Shown here one piece after another: positions 1 to 8,172 of a DNA stretch of 40,838 bases. The stretch is from contig DAOUSK010000008.1 in the NCBI GenBank assembly GCA_030627265.1, forward strand, positions 1 through 40,838, written 5' to 3'. A program made the position numbers and the translations under genes. This DNA comes from Methylococcaceae bacterium. Lineage in GTDB: Bacteria; Pseudomonadota; Gammaproteobacteria; Methylococcales; Methylomonadaceae. Within the stretch, counting starts at the first letter, position 1. Each line of letters starts with the position of its first letter. A model generated the notes under the pieces. That model made no database searches. It had not been told where the DNA came from and saw only the letters and a program-made list of their open reading frames with translations.

Positions 1-1
1 A

Positions 2-298
2 AGGTTTGATGGGCTTAAGATGCATGATTATGTGGTAATGCCTAATCATTTTCATGGAATTATTGAATTAAATAGTGGCGATAAACAATTAGGGGATATT
101 GTTGGCGCTTTCAAATCACTTTCTACAAATGCGTATATTGCTGGTGTTAAGTTTGATGGTTGGACGCGGTTCAGTAAGCGCTTTTGGCATCGTAATTATT
201 TTGAACATGTGATTAGAGATGAGGCGGGGTACCTAAAAATATCTGAATATATTAAGAATAATGTTCTGAAGTGGGATTTAGATAGGTTTTATCAGTAA
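2..298 (+). CDS. REP-associated tyrosine transposase (RAYT), 5' end outside window
   Basis: This is the C-terminal two thirds of a Y1_Tnp-family transposase. The reading frame is open to the left edge (RFDGLK precedes the first Met), so the ATG at 20 is internal and the true start lies outside. The HUH metal-binding motif is visible in MPNHFHGII, and the later SEYIKNN segment has the Tyr-Ile-x-Asn arrangement where these enzymes carry the nucleophilic tyrosine. About 98 residues are visible; full RAYTs are usually about 140-180. Family members bind and cut single-stranded REP hairpins carrying a GTAG tetranucleotide, and the adjacent DNA and many other gaps in this window hold such elements. 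These proteins are normally single-copy and domesticated rather than self-mobile, so it is not called an insertion sequence. Confidence 0.85.
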   Translation, partial: RFDGLKMHDYVVMPNHFHGIIELNSGDKQLGDIVGAFKSLSTNAYIAGVKFDGWTRFSKRFWHRNYFEHVIRDEAGYLKISEYIKNNVLKWDLDRFYQ

Positions 299-300
299 GG

Positions 301-315
301 AAGGATCTTATCCTT
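301..315 (+). terminator. Short hairpin after the RAYT gene
   Basis: A 6-bp stem (aaggat/atcctt) with a 3-nt loop lies just after the stop codon. The following sequence is only moderately T-rich, so it is a weak terminator candidate. Confidence 0.3.
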
Positions 316-334
316 ACGGTTTTGTGTTTATTTT

Positions 335-436
335 CGTAGGGGTGCCCCTCGTGGGTACCCGCAAATCATGGCGTAAACAATACGTTGCTTATGTTTTTGT
401 GCGAATTAAGGGCAACCACGAGGGCTTGCCTGTACG
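335..436. repeat. Imperfect inverted repeat with GTAG foot, next to the RAYT gene
   Basis: The left end (GTAGGGGTGCCCCTCGTGG) is roughly the reverse complement of the right end (CCACGAGGGCTTGCCTGTAC). The outer arms therefore pair across about 100 bp, and the left arm contains its own small palindromes. GTAG followed by a hairpin, in an inverted pair, is the REPIN layout. Its position directly behind the RAYT makes it the best candidate for the cognate element. No other copy of this exact family was seen in the window. Confidence 0.65.
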
Positions 437-502
437 GTTAGGTGCGTGGGTGTTATCAATTGCATTTATAGAATGCAGAATTATTTACAAGTAAATTAAA
501 TT

Positions 503-1669
503 ATGAAAATAGCAATTGCAGGTACAGGGTATGTGGGGCTTTCTAACGCTATGTTATTGGCACAGCATAATGAGGTTGTGGCGTTAGATATTATCAAGGA
601 AAAAGTAGAGGGGCTTAATAATAAGCAGTCACCGATTATTGATACGGAAATTGAGGATTTTTTACAGAATAAAAAGCTTAATTTTAGTGCAACTTTAGAT
701 AAGGAGCTTGCTTATACGGGGGCGGCTTTTGTTATTATCGCAACGCCTACCGATTATGATGCTGAGACGAATTATTTTAATACTAGCTCGATTGAGTCGG
801 TTATTAAGGACGTTTTAGAGATTAATCCGCAGGCGGTTATGGTGATTAAATCAACCGTTCCTGTGGGCTACACCGCTAAAATCCGTCAAGATTTCGCAAC
901 GAATAATATTATTTTTTCGCCTGAGTTTTTAAGGGAAGGGCGAGCGCTGCATGATAATTTACATCCTTCTCGAATTATTATCGGTGAGGAATCTGCAAGG
1001 GCTAAGCAGTTTGCTGATTTATTAGTAGAAGGCGCAGTTAAAGAAAATATTGACGTGTTGTTTACGGATTCTACGGAAGCGGAAGCGGTTAAGTTGTTTT
1101 CTAATACGTATTTGGCAATGCGAGTTGCTTATTTTAATGAATTAGATAGCTATGCTGAAGCACATGGTTTAAATAGTAAGCAGATTATTCAAGGTGTAGG
1201 CTTAGATCCGCGTATTGGTAGTCATTATAATAACCCTTCTTTTGGTTACGGTGGTTATTGTTTGCCTAAGGATACTAAGCAGCTTAGGGCTAATTATGAA
1301 AGTGTGCCTAATAGTTTGATTGCGGCGATTGTGGATGCAAATAGTACGCGTAAAGATTTTATTGCCGATGCGATAATCAAACGAAATCCAACGGTGGTGG
1401 GTATTTATCGTTTGGTGATGAAAAGTGGTTCAGATAATTTTCGTTCTTCTGCGATACAAGGAGTGATGAAGCGGATAAAAGCAAAAGGAATTGAGGTTGT
1501 TATTTATGAACCTGCTTTAAAAGAGTCTGAGTTTTTTCGATCTAAAGTGATTTCTGATTTAAGTGAGTTTAAGCAGCTGGCTGATGTAATTATTGCGAAT
1601 CGTTTATCAGACGATATTGTTGATGTAAAAAATAAGGTTTATACACGTGATTTATTTGGTAATGATTAA
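503..1669 (+). CDS. ugd: UDP-glucose 6-dehydrogenase
   Basis: Oxidises UDP-glucose to UDP-glucuronate with two NAD+, supplying an acidic sugar for exopolysaccharide or LPS. The 388 residues match the short class represented by E. coli Ugd. The N-terminal Rossmann motif GTGYVG is at residues 7-12, followed by TPTDYD, the STVPVG segment, SPEFLREG and the helix [14 protein letters not shown]. The catalytic cysteine is Cys253 in [10 protein letters not shown]. It is the first gene of the surface-polysaccharide block and is followed by two glycosyltransferase genes on the same strand. A related nucleotide-sugar dehydrogenase such as a UDP-ManNAc dehydrogenase is possible, but length and motifs favour Ugd. 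Confidence 0.88.
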   Translation: MKIAIAGTGYVGLSNAMLLAQHNEVVALDIIKEKVEGLNNKQSPIIDTEIEDFLQNKKLNFSATLDKELAYTGAAFVIIATPTDYDAETNYFNTSSIESVIKDVLEINPQAVMVIKSTVPVGYTAKIRQDFATNNIIFSPEFLREGRALHDNLHPSRIIIGEESARAKQFADLLVEGAVKENIDVLFTDSTEAEAVKLFSNTYLAMRVAYFNELDSYAEAHGLNSKQIIQGVGLDPRIGSHYNNPSFGYGGYCLPKDTKQLRANYESVPNSLIAAIVDANSTRKDFIADAIIKRNPTVVGIYRLVMKSGSDNFRSSAIQGVMKRIKAKGIEVVIYEPALKESEFFRSKVISDLSEFKQLADVIIANRLSDDIVDVKNKVYTRDLFGND

Positions 1670-1715
1670 GGTATGCGGATTAATTATTACCTGAAAGCTG
1701 GATGCTAATGTAACA

Positions 1716-1742
1716 GTAGGGTACGCATTGCGTACCTTTCGG
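1716..1742. repeat. Single REP-like palindrome, GTAGGGTACGC family
   Basis: GTAG is followed by a near-perfect hairpin (ggtacgca / tgcgtacc) and CTTTCGG. The 27 bases are identical to 38400-38426, about 37 kb away, so this is a dispersed element and not local structure. Confidence 0.8.
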
Positions 1743-1745
1743 TCT

Positions 1746-1840
1746 CATGTAGCCTGATGGAGTATTACGGAATACAAGGATGTACGGTGCATTCACTTTC
1801 CCGTATTCCGCAAGCTGCATACAGGCTACATGGGTTTTTT
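1746..1840. repeat. Long nested inverted repeat with T tract
   Basis: The outer arms catgtagcctg (1746-1756) and caggctacatg (1822-1832) pair perfectly. The inner segments cggaatac and gtattccg pair as well. The structure is followed by six T residues, so besides being a repeat it could terminate transcription after ugd. Confidence 0.7.
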
Positions 1841-1952
1841 ATGATGTTATAAAGATGTTAAGATGCTATCTATAATAAATAGGAAATTTCGACAGCCTAG
1901 GGCACGTCTCAATCTATTAGGGTTAATGTTAATAACTAGGAAATTATAAGCT

Positions 1953-3176
1953 GTGAAAATTGCGTACTTAGCACCTGAAATCCCCGCCTTATCGGCAACT
2001 TTTGTTTATAAAGAAATTTTGGCATTGCAGCAGCTAGAATTTGATGTTGCATGCTTTTCGGTGCACCGCCCTAATCCAATTGCTACCGATGCAGGGCTGG
2101 ATACCCTTAAACAGGGTATTCATTTTCTTTATGAAAGCTCTAAGTGGGGGATTATAAAATCACATATCAAATTGTTATTCAAATCACCTATTCGGTATTT
2201 TTGTACGGCTTATCAGTTAATCAGTGATATTTTTTCTGTCGGATTATTGTCTAGAAATGCACTAGGGCTGGTTTTTAGGTTTTTTTATGCGGGGCGATTA
2301 GCTGATCAGTTACTTAAACAGCAATGCCAGCATTTACATATTCATTTTGCGCATGTCCCGACAGATATCGGTATGTATGCGGCCTCTTTCATTGATATTC
2401 CTTTTAGTGTGACAGCGCATGCGAATGATATTTTTGAACGCGGGTGGCTGTTAAAGCAGAAGGTTGCACGCTGTGCTTTTTTTGCAACGATTTCTGAGTT
2501 TAATCGGCGTTATTTGTTAGGTTTAGGTGTTGATGCGGATAAGCTAAAAATTGTACGTTGTGGTGTGGATGCTAAGCAATTTTCTACACGTAAAAATTTT
2601 GTTTCGGCTGAGCGTGTGAAAATTGGCACAGTAGGGCGTTTGGTTGAGAAAAAAGGCATTGATACTTTAATAGGGGCGATGGCTTTAATTAAGCAACAAG
2701 GTTTGCCGTGTGATTTGTTAATTGCAGGCTCTGGCCCTTTGGATGAAGAGTTAAGACAATTAGTAAAAGAGCAGCAATTGAATTCTACAGAGGTGCATTT
2801 TTTAGGTGCAATAGCGCATACTGAAGTCGCTGAGTTTATTACATCACTCGATGTTTTTGTATTGCCATGTAAGCAAGATAAAAATGGGGATATGGACGGT
2901 GTGCCGGTTGTGTTAATGGAAGCGATGTTATCTGGCGTGCCTGTTATATCCACTGAATTATCGGGTATTCCTGAATTAATCTTAAATCAACAAACGGGGC
3001 TTCTAGTTAAGCCCGGTGATGCTAATGCTTTGGCAGAAGCAATCATACAAATTTTATCTGATGATGTGTTGAGAGCAAAAATGTTAATACAAGCGGCGGC
3101 TAAAGTGAATGATGAATTCTCTTTGCTGGGCAATGCTGAAAAATTGAAGCATCTTTTTGTGAAATCCATCCAATAA
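1953..3176 (+). CDS. GT4-family glycosyltransferase
   Basis: A 407-residue GT-B fold enzyme that transfers a sugar from a nucleotide donor during polysaccharide assembly; donor and acceptor cannot be read from sequence. The C-terminal donor-binding half is typical: VGRLVEKKGIDTLI near residue 225, a glycine-rich SGPLDEEL loop, and DGVPVVLMEAMLSGVPVIS followed by SGIPELI, carrying the EX7E pattern. The N-terminal half (residues 1-190) has the acceptor-side fold with HIHFAHVPTDIG and FSVTAHANDIF. Translation begins at a GTG with AGGA about ten bases upstream, and MKIAYLAPEIP is a normal family start. It belongs to the surface-polysaccharide block with ugd and the WecG-like gene. Confidence 0.85.
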   Translation: MKIAYLAPEIPALSATFVYKEILALQQLEFDVACFSVHRPNPIATDAGLDTLKQGIHFLYESSKWGIIKSHIKLLFKSPIRYFCTAYQLISDIFSVGLLSRNALGLVFRFFYAGRLADQLLKQQCQHLHIHFAHVPTDIGMYAASFIDIPFSVTAHANDIFERGWLLKQKVARCAFFATISEFNRRYLLGLGVDADKLKIVRCGVDAKQFSTRKNFVSAERVKIGTVGRLVEKKGIDTLIGAMALIKQQGLPCDLLIAGSGPLDEELRQLVKEQQLNSTEVHFLGAIAHTEVAEFITSLDVFVLPCKQDKNGDMDGVPVVLMEAMLSGVPVISTELSGIPELILNQQTGLLVKPGDANALAEAIIQILSDDVLRAKMLIQAAAKVNDEFSLLGNAEKLKHLFVKSIQ

Positions 3177-3312
3177 GTCTGGGTATGAGTCAACAGTATC
3201 GAATTAAAGGAGATAGAAAGTATGTTTTAGCCTCTCCTTGGTAAACATAGCTATCTACACATCTTTGTCACCTTATAAAAACAAAAAATTACAATCTTAG
3301 TTTAGTAGACAA

Positions 3313-3342
3313 TTGGTCTTTTATAGCAATCCCCTGTATTAA
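3313..3342 (+). promoter_or_regulatory. Candidate sigma-70 promoter for the WecG-STAS gene
   Basis: TTGGTC and TATTAA are separated by 18 bases and lie about 25 bases before the start codon. They match the -35 and -10 consensus at most positions. This is pattern recognition only. Confidence 0.3.
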
Positions 3343-3367
3343 AATCGGATAACTCTTATTTAAAATA

Positions 3368-4501
3368 ATGCAAAATTCAAAAAAACAAGGTAATCAAAAA
3401 TCGTACTCTAGAGAAGTCTATTCTATCTTAGGCTTGCCTTTTGATGCGCTCACGCAACAGCAGGCAATAGGGGCAATTGTTTTTGCTATTGAAAATAAAC
3501 AGCGCTGCTTTTTAACGACTCCAAACCTTAATTTCTTAATTACCGCTCAGCGAGATGCTGCTTTTTATCAATCTGTTATTGATAGTGATTTGAATGTTGC
3601 AGATGGTATGCCTATTGTGTGGGTTGCTAAATTATTAGGCATTCCTATCAAAGAGCGCGTGGCAGGGTCTGATTTATTTGCAGGTTTATCCAAACTAAAA
3701 GGACGAGATAAAAAAATCTCTGTGTTTTTCTTTGGAGGCCAAGAAGGAGTGGCGGCTAAAGCCAGTACGCAATTAAATATAAGCAGTGAAGGTATGGTTT
3801 GTTGTGGCTACCATGATCCAGGCTTTGTATCTGTTGATGCGATGAGTTCAAAAGCCATTATTGAAAAAATCAATCAAGCTAAACCAGATTTTTTAGTGGT
3901 CGCATTAGGTGCTGCTAAAGGGCAAGAATGGATTCAGCAGAATAAAGAACAACTAAATGTCCCAGTTATTAGTCACTTAGGCGCTGTCATTAATTTTGTG
4001 GCTGGAAATGTTGAGCGCGCACCTGTGTTCTGGCAGAAAATAGGCTTGGAATGGGTGTGGCGTATCAAACAAGAACCGCAATTATGGAAGCGATATTTTT
4101 TTGATGGTATTCATTTTATAAAGTTACTTGGCCTTAATGTGTTGCCTCTTATGCTTCATCAGCGCTTAACAAGGCCAAAAAGTACGTCTAATTTTGAAAT
4201 AATTGTTTCAGACAATGAAAAGGAAATTAATATTAAATTATTGGGTCGGGCTGTTGGGCGATATTCAAAAAAATTAGAAAGTAGCCTTGAAGATGCTTTA
4301 CAGGGTGACTCTCATAAAGATGTCTGTTTAGAGTGCGCAAAGTTAATAGATATAGATGCAAGGTCAGTGAGTTTATTGTTATTGTTGCAAAAATCACTTT
4401 GCGCTCAAAAAAGAGAACTTTATTTAAAGGGTGTTTCTTCTCATGTTAAATATTTATTAAACTTACATAATGTGGGTCAGCGCTTTCAATTGATAGGATA
4501 A
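3368..4501 (+). CDS. WecG/TagA/CpsF glycosyltransferase fused to a STAS-like domain
   Basis: Residues about 18-250 form a GT26 glycosyltransferase: TTPNLNFLITAQRD, the DGMPIVW motif, the ERVAGSDLF motif, PDFLVVALGAAKGQEW and WVWRIKQEPQLWKRY. Enzymes of this family transfer an N-acetylhexosamine-type sugar to a lipid-linked acceptor at the inner membrane. After a short linker, residues about 275-377 look like a STAS domain, the fold of anti-sigma factor antagonists: an opening beta strand, VCLECAKLIDIDARSVSLL, a helix, then ELYLKGVSSHVKYLL. The usual DSSG phosphorylation loop reads DARS, so phosphoregulation of the classical kind is doubtful. Typical WecG proteins are about 240-260 residues, so the extra 100 residues are a real addition. 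The STAS assignment is by pattern, not by search. Confidence 0.8.
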   Translation: MQNSKKQGNQKSYSREVYSILGLPFDALTQQQAIGAIVFAIENKQRCFLTTPNLNFLITAQRDAAFYQSVIDSDLNVADGMPIVWVAKLLGIPIKERVAGSDLFAGLSKLKGRDKKISVFFFGGQEGVAAKASTQLNISSEGMVCCGYHDPGFVSVDAMSSKAIIEKINQAKPDFLVVALGAAKGQEWIQQNKEQLNVPVISHLGAVINFVAGNVERAPVFWQKIGLEWVWRIKQEPQLWKRYFFDGIHFIKLLGLNVLPLMLHQRLTRPKSTSNFEIIVSDNEKEINIKLLGRAVGRYSKKLESSLEDALQGDSHKDVCLECAKLIDIDARSVSLLLLLQKSLCAQKRELYLKGVSSHVKYLLNLHNVGQRFQLIG

Positions 4502-4520
4502 CCCATTTATTTCACTTTTC

Positions 4521-4629
4521 CGTAGGATGAGTAGAATGTAACACCTGCACTTTTTAAGTGCGCAGTGAACCCCGTTAACTCCACATAAAAACGATGGGTT
4601 TCGCAAAAAAATGCTCTACTCATCCTGCG
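4521..4629. repeat. REPIN-like element, family A copy 1 (inverted orientation)
   Basis: The left end GTAGGATGAGTAGAATGT pairs with the right end ATGCTCTACTCATCCTGC. Its reverse complement aligns with the family A copies at 8009, 12331 and 17204. Each half is GTAG plus a small gatgggt/acccatc-type hairpin. It occupies most of the 312-bp gap between the WecG-STAS and protease genes. The rest of the gap (4630-4813) shows nothing recognisable apart from the protease ribosome site GGTGGAGAAAG. Confidence 0.8.
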
Positions 4630-4813
4630 CGATACCTGTATTAGAAGGCTGCGTGCGTTGTACTTTAGTACAATGTTTTAATGGTCAGTTTTTAGGTATC
4701 ATCAAAGCATATTTAAAAATTATTGTGAATGTGCTTGCGCATAATTTAAAAGTGGATGGTTTGCTTTTTAACGATAAGAGCAACAGAACTTATTTAAAGG
4801 GTGGAGAAAGATT

Positions 4814-6652
4814 ATGAAAAAAATATTAATTTTATCAAGTAGTTTGGTTTTGATGGCGGGTTGTGCAACAACAGATAAGCCGGATATTGTAAGTTTAATG
4901 AATCAAGAGCTTGAAAATTCGCCCACTGCAGCTGGTGGAGTCGCGGGTGAAAATTGGGCGCGTGGCTATATTTTAGTGCAGCCTCGTGCTGGATTATCCG
5001 GTGAACAGTTTGACGAAATTGTTCGTGGTAAAGGTGGGCGATCTTTAGGTCGTTTATCTAGTTTACCTGTGCATAAAATTGCAGTACCTGAAAATGCAGA
5101 AGATGCGGTTGTGCGTGCATTATCAAAAAATCCAAGTATTAAATTTGCTGAAAAAGATATGTTGGTAGCTGCGGATGAATTTATCCCGAATGATCCTAGG
5201 TATTCAGAGGCATGGCATTTGGCAAAAATTCAAGCGCCTGCAGCGTGGGATTTAGCTCAAGGAGGCGGTATTGTCATTGCTGTTTTGGATACAGGGGTTT
5301 TTGGGGGGCACCCAGACCTAAGTTCTAAAATGGTAGCAGGTTGGAATATTCCAAGTGGTAATACAGATACTGCTGATATTAATGGGCATGGTACGGCTGT
5401 AGCAGGTTTTGTTGGTGCGGCAACAAATAACTTAGTAGGTATTAGTTCAGCTGGTTTTAACACTAAAATCATGCCTATTAGAGTTACAAATAGTGCTGAT
5501 GGTTATACATATTTCAGTGATATTGCTCAAGGAATTACTTGGGCGGCAGATCATGGCGCCCAAGTCGCTAATGCTAGTTTTAGAATTTTTCAGAGTTCGA
5601 CAGCGACCACAGCAGCTCAGTATATGCGCAGTAAAGGTGGGCTAGTCGTTAGTTCGGCAGGAAATGATAGTAAGGACTGGGGAAACGCAGATAATGCTGC
5701 AATGATAACAGTGGCTGCGACAACAAGTGCTGATGTGAAAGCTGGTTTTTCTAATTATGGTAATTATGTTGATGTAACGGCACCAGGGGCTTCTGTTTTA
5801 ACGACCAATAGAGGTGGTGGTTACAGTAAATGGAATGGGACTTCTTTTTCTTCTCCATTAACGGCAAGTGTTGTTGGCTTGATTATGTCAGCTAACCCTA
5901 ATTTAAACCCTGATCAAGTTGAATCAGTACTAGAAGCGTCGGCTGATGATTTAATCGATGGCGTAGATTGGCATATGTATTATGGGCATGGCCGAATTAA
6001 TGCAGCAGCAGCAGTACAAATGGCTTTGAATACCTCCGCAGAAGATAACCAAGCGCCAGTAGTAACGGTTTTTGCACCTGGGGAAAATGCACTTGTCAGT
6101 GGAAATGTGTCAGTTGAAGTGAGTGCCACTGATAATACGGGTGTTAATGAAGTTTCTTTATATGCGAATGGTGTTTTGGTAGCAACAGATATAACCACGC
6201 CTTATCAATTTAGCTGGGATTCAATGCAAGAATCCGATGGGGTGGTGGTGTTAAGTGCTACAGCCATTGACGCATCATTAAATGAAGGCGCCTCCAGTGA
6301 CTTAACTGTCGAAGTTCAAAATACTGTGCCAGTCGAGGATGTAACTGCGCCAACGGTAGTTATTAGTAACCCTGTTGATGGGGCAACTGTTAAAAGAACC
6401 GTTTCTATTGTTGTTGACGCGCTAGATGACGTGCAAGTTGCTGAAATTCAATTAATGATTAATGGGCAAGTAGTGAGTTCTGGTACTGCAAGTAGTATAA
6501 GTTATAGTTGGAATACGCGAAAAGTAGCAAGTGGTGTGCATGTGATTTCTGCAGTAGCAACCGATACAAGTGGTAATGTGTCTCAGCTAGCAGCCGTTAG
6601 TGTAACAATTGGCGGAGATTCAACAAGCACAAAAAGAAAAGGTAGGAAATAA
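4814..6652 (+). CDS. Subtilisin-family (S8) lipoprotein protease with two Ig-like domains
   Basis: The N-terminus MKKILILSSSLVLMAGC is a type II signal peptide with lipobox Cys17, so the mature protein should be membrane-anchored. Residues about 50-115 resemble an S8 propeptide/inhibitor domain (YILVQPRAGL to FAEKDMLV). The catalytic domain carries the full triad: Asp159 in AVLDTGV, His192 in NGHGTAVAG and Ser344 in NGTSFSSP, with the oxyanion Asn in SSAGNDS. Two Ig-like domains follow, at about 415-500 and 512-605, and the protein ends in a basic tail (STKRKGRK). It has no exosortase tail. It sits directly upstream of the VPLPA-CTERM gene, and a relic of the 3' end of a second copy lies at 6957-7016. 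Substrate unknown; processing of secreted matrix proteins is an inference. Confidence 0.88.
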   Translation: MKKILILSSSLVLMAGCATTDKPDIVSLMNQELENSPTAAGGVAGENWARGYILVQPRAGLSGEQFDEIVRGKGGRSLGRLSSLPVHKIAVPENAEDAVVRALSKNPSIKFAEKDMLVAADEFIPNDPRYSEAWHLAKIQAPAAWDLAQGGGIVIAVLDTGVFGGHPDLSSKMVAGWNIPSGNTDTADINGHGTAVAGFVGAATNNLVGISSAGFNTKIMPIRVTNSADGYTYFSDIAQGITWAADHGAQVANASFRIFQSSTATTAAQYMRSKGGLVVSSAGNDSKDWGNADNAAMITVAATTSADVKAGFSNYGNYVDVTAPGASVLTTNRGGGYSKWNGTSFSSPLTASVVGLIMSANPNLNPDQVESVLEASADDLIDGVDWHMYYGHGRINAAAAVQMALNTSAEDNQAPVVTVFAPGENALVSGNVSVEVSATDNTGVNEVSLYANGVLVATDITTPYQFSWDSMQESDGVVVLSATAIDASLNEGASSDLTVEVQNTVPVEDVTAPTVVISNPVDGATVKRTVSIVVDALDDVQVAEIQLMINGQVVSSGTASSISYSWNTRKVASGVHVISAVATDTSGNVSQLAAVSVTIGGDSTSTKRKGRK

Positions 6653-6689
6653 AAATCCTCAGTTTTGGCGGTAATGGTCTTGTGGGAGA

Positions 6690-6765
6690 GAGATTTAATC
6701 TCTCCGCAGCTATTTGGTTCTGCTTTATTAAGGTTGTAGCTTTTGGATCTAAAAAAAGCGGCTTA
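6690..6765 (+). pseudogene. Relic of a VPLPA-CTERM gene 3' end
   Basis: From 6706 this stretch aligns with the last 70 bases of the intact VPLPA-CTERM gene (7805-7876) and the identity continues through the terminator. The shared words include CTGCTTTATTA, CTTTTGGATCTAAAAA and AAGCGGCTTAATT. Relative to the intact gene it lacks about seven bases after ATTTGG and two in the lysine codons, so the frame is destroyed. Only the membrane-anchor and basic-tail part survives. The first 15 bases (6690-6705) form a small gagagat/atctctc hairpin of uncertain origin. Confidence 0.75.
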
Positions 6766-6791
6766 ATTGATTTTTTTCAAGTGATAATAAG

Positions 6792-6820
6792 AAAGAGGCT
6801 TTTTAGCCTCTTTTTTTTGT
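6792..6820 (+). terminator. Rho-independent terminator after the VPLPA relic
   Basis: The stem aaagaggct/agcctcttt with loop TTTT is followed by a long T tract. It is identical to the terminator after the intact VPLPA-CTERM gene at 7900-7926, as expected for a duplicated gene tail. It probably now ends transcripts from the protease gene. Confidence 0.85.
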
Positions 6821-6841
6821 TTTTTTATTGTGGATAAGGTG

Positions 6842-6914
6842 GGTAATACCAATAATTTATGCTTAAACTCATATTTTAAAAAAAACCGTTATTCCTGCAT
6901 GCTCTTAGCAGGAA
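6842..6914. repeat. Diverged family D repeat (reverse orientation)
   Basis: It begins with a GGTAATACCAATAA end and finishes in the hairpin ttcctgc/gcaggaa. In reverse orientation this is the layout of the family D copies at 12466-12528 and 13938-13977 (ATTCCCG hairpin, then an ATTGGTATTA end). Confidence 0.45.
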
Positions 6915-6956
6915 CCCATCATAGTCACCTCGATTTCCGGTTAAAGAGATGGGGGG

Positions 6957-7050
6957 GCGACTGTTATAACAATCGGTAGCACTTCAACAACTACAAAAAC
7001 AAAAATAAAAAGGTAGAAAGTAAAAGCTCATAGTTTTGATGGTAAGTTGA
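6957..7050 (+). pseudogene. Relic of a second S8 protease gene 3' end
   Basis: Frame +3 here reads ATVITIGSTSTTTKTKIKR-stop. The intact protease ends AVSVTIGGDSTSTKRKGRK-stop. The similarity continues past the stop codons (CTCAGTTTTGGCGGTAA at about 6657 against CTCATAGTTTTGATGGTAA at about 7027). This relic ends some 135 bases before the intact VPLPA-CTERM gene, mirroring the protease-tail/VPLPA-tail order seen at 6597-6765. Only about the last 20 codons remain. The rest of the gap (7051-7189) holds an aatatcc/ggatatt hairpin and the VPLPA gene's ribosome site. Confidence 0.7.
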
Positions 7051-7189
7051 AGATAGGAGTTTTTTTATGAATATCCTAGTTTTAGGGATATTTTGAAAAA
7101 CTGCCCTTGAGGACAGTTGTTAATCTTTAAAAAAATGATAACATGATCACAGTTTTAATTTATTAGGTTTAATTTATTAGGAGAGTGTG

Positions 7190-7876
7190 ATGAGAATTTT
7201 AAAAAGTGTTTCAATGGGTTTTATGGTAGGTATGTTGAGTGTTTCTAGTGTTCAGGCTTATACATATAATACAGTGGATACAGTGGATACTGCTCCTTTG
7301 TATAATGGAGGGAGTGGTAGTACACTAACAACATATACTGCAGCAGGTATTGAAACTGTCGGCGGCAATACTTATATGAGTTATAATTCAGCAAACTTTC
7401 AAGGTAGTAATACTGGGGATAATTTGCTAGCTAGTACACACATGGCTAATTCAGGTGATGGTGCTGAAAAGAGCTTTATTGCTGATGTTTTGGGTGTAGG
7501 TATCAACGATCTTGACTTTACTCAGACTAACTTGAAGGCTAACGTTGCAGAATCAAGTACTGGTCTTTCTACACTAACAGGTGGCGTAGAGTCTGGGTAT
7601 TTTTTATTGAAATTTGGTGGCGGTCCGGATAAGGAAGTTAATTGGTTGTTTGATAATTCTACATCTACCAGCAATTTTACTTGGTTAACTATGATTGCGC
7701 CTACAAATAAGAATGCTGTACCACTTCCATTAAGTCATGTTAGTTTTGCTTCTTGTAAGGATGGCGTAGAATGTGGTACTCCTGGCAGTGAGGTTCCAAT
7801 TCCTGCAGCCATTTGGTTGTTTGGCTCTGCTTTATTAGGATTCACAGCTTTTGGATCTAAAAAGAAAGCGGCTTAA
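7190..7876 (+). CDS. Secreted VPLPA-CTERM (exosortase-sorted) protein
   Basis: A 228-residue secreted protein. The N-terminal signal peptide (MRILKSVSMGFMVGML, cleavage likely after VQA) is followed by a Thr/Ser/Asn/Gly-rich body with no domain I recognise and two cysteines (ASCKDGVECGT). The C-terminus is a sorting signal of the VPLPA type: VPIPAAIWLFGSALLGF, then a basic KKK patch. The exosortase gene immediately downstream is the likely processing enzyme. The ATG at 7190 is preferred to the GTG at 7187 because TAGGAGAG sits 6-8 bases upstream. Transcription should stop at the terminator directly after the gene, separating it from the exosortase. A structural or matrix role is likely for the class but is not shown here. 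Confidence 0.88.
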   Translation: MRILKSVSMGFMVGMLSVSSVQAYTYNTVDTVDTAPLYNGGSGSTLTTYTAAGIETVGGNTYMSYNSANFQGSNTGDNLLASTHMANSGDGAEKSFIADVLGVGINDLDFTQTNLKANVAESSTGLSTLTGGVESGYFLLKFGGGPDKEVNWLFDNSTSTSNFTWLTMIAPTNKNAVPLPLSHVSFASCKDGVECGTPGSEVPIPAAIWLFGSALLGFTAFGSKKKAA

Positions 7877-7899
7877 TTAATTTTTTAAGTAACAATAAG

Positions 7900-7926
7900 A
7901 AAGAGGCTTTTTAGCCTCTTTTTTTT
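7900..7926 (+). terminator. Rho-independent terminator after the VPLPA-CTERM gene
   Basis: The stem aaagaggct/agcctcttt with loop TTTT and a run of T residues begins 24 bases after the stop codon. It is the same hairpin as at 6792. Confidence 0.88.
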
Positions 7927-8008
7927 GGGTGAATATAATGAGCAACCCCAATATATAAACAATTAAATCCTGTTACACGATTATTTTAATCTTTTTGTCA
8001 GGTTTCGC

Positions 8009-8114
8009 GTAGGATGGGGTAGAGCGTCTTTTTGCGAAACCCATCGTTTTGGCATGGGATTGATGGGTTTCATTACGCACCAAAAAGCTGGTGCTGCACT
8101 CTCCCCATCCTGCG
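8009..8114. repeat. REPIN-like element, family A copy 2
   Basis: GTAGGATGGGGTAGAGCG at the left pairs with GCACTCTCCCCATCCTGC at the right. The internal REP hairpins gatggg/cccatc are present in each half. A matching extra G (left) and C (right) in the arms looks like a compensatory change preserving the fold. It lies in the 406-bp gap between the VPLPA-CTERM and exosortase genes. Confidence 0.85.
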
Positions 8115-8172
8115 AAAAATTGAAATAAAATTAGTATTACAAAGGCTTATAACGGCCTGTAGTTGTTGGAGT

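Noticed and set aside
4413-4810. Short shared word (GAACTTTATTTAAAGGGTG against GAACTTATTTAAAGGGTG) at the wecG 3' end and before the protease gene
   Set aside because: Only about 18 bases match, with no extended homology on either side; chance in AT-rich DNA is adequate.
4611-4817. 68-residue ORF before the protease gene
   Set aside because: It starts inside a REPIN arm, has no family resemblance and ends within the protease ribosome site region.
7187-7189. GTG start for the VPLPA-CTERM gene
   Set aside because: The adjacent ATG at 7190 is better spaced from TAGGAGAG.
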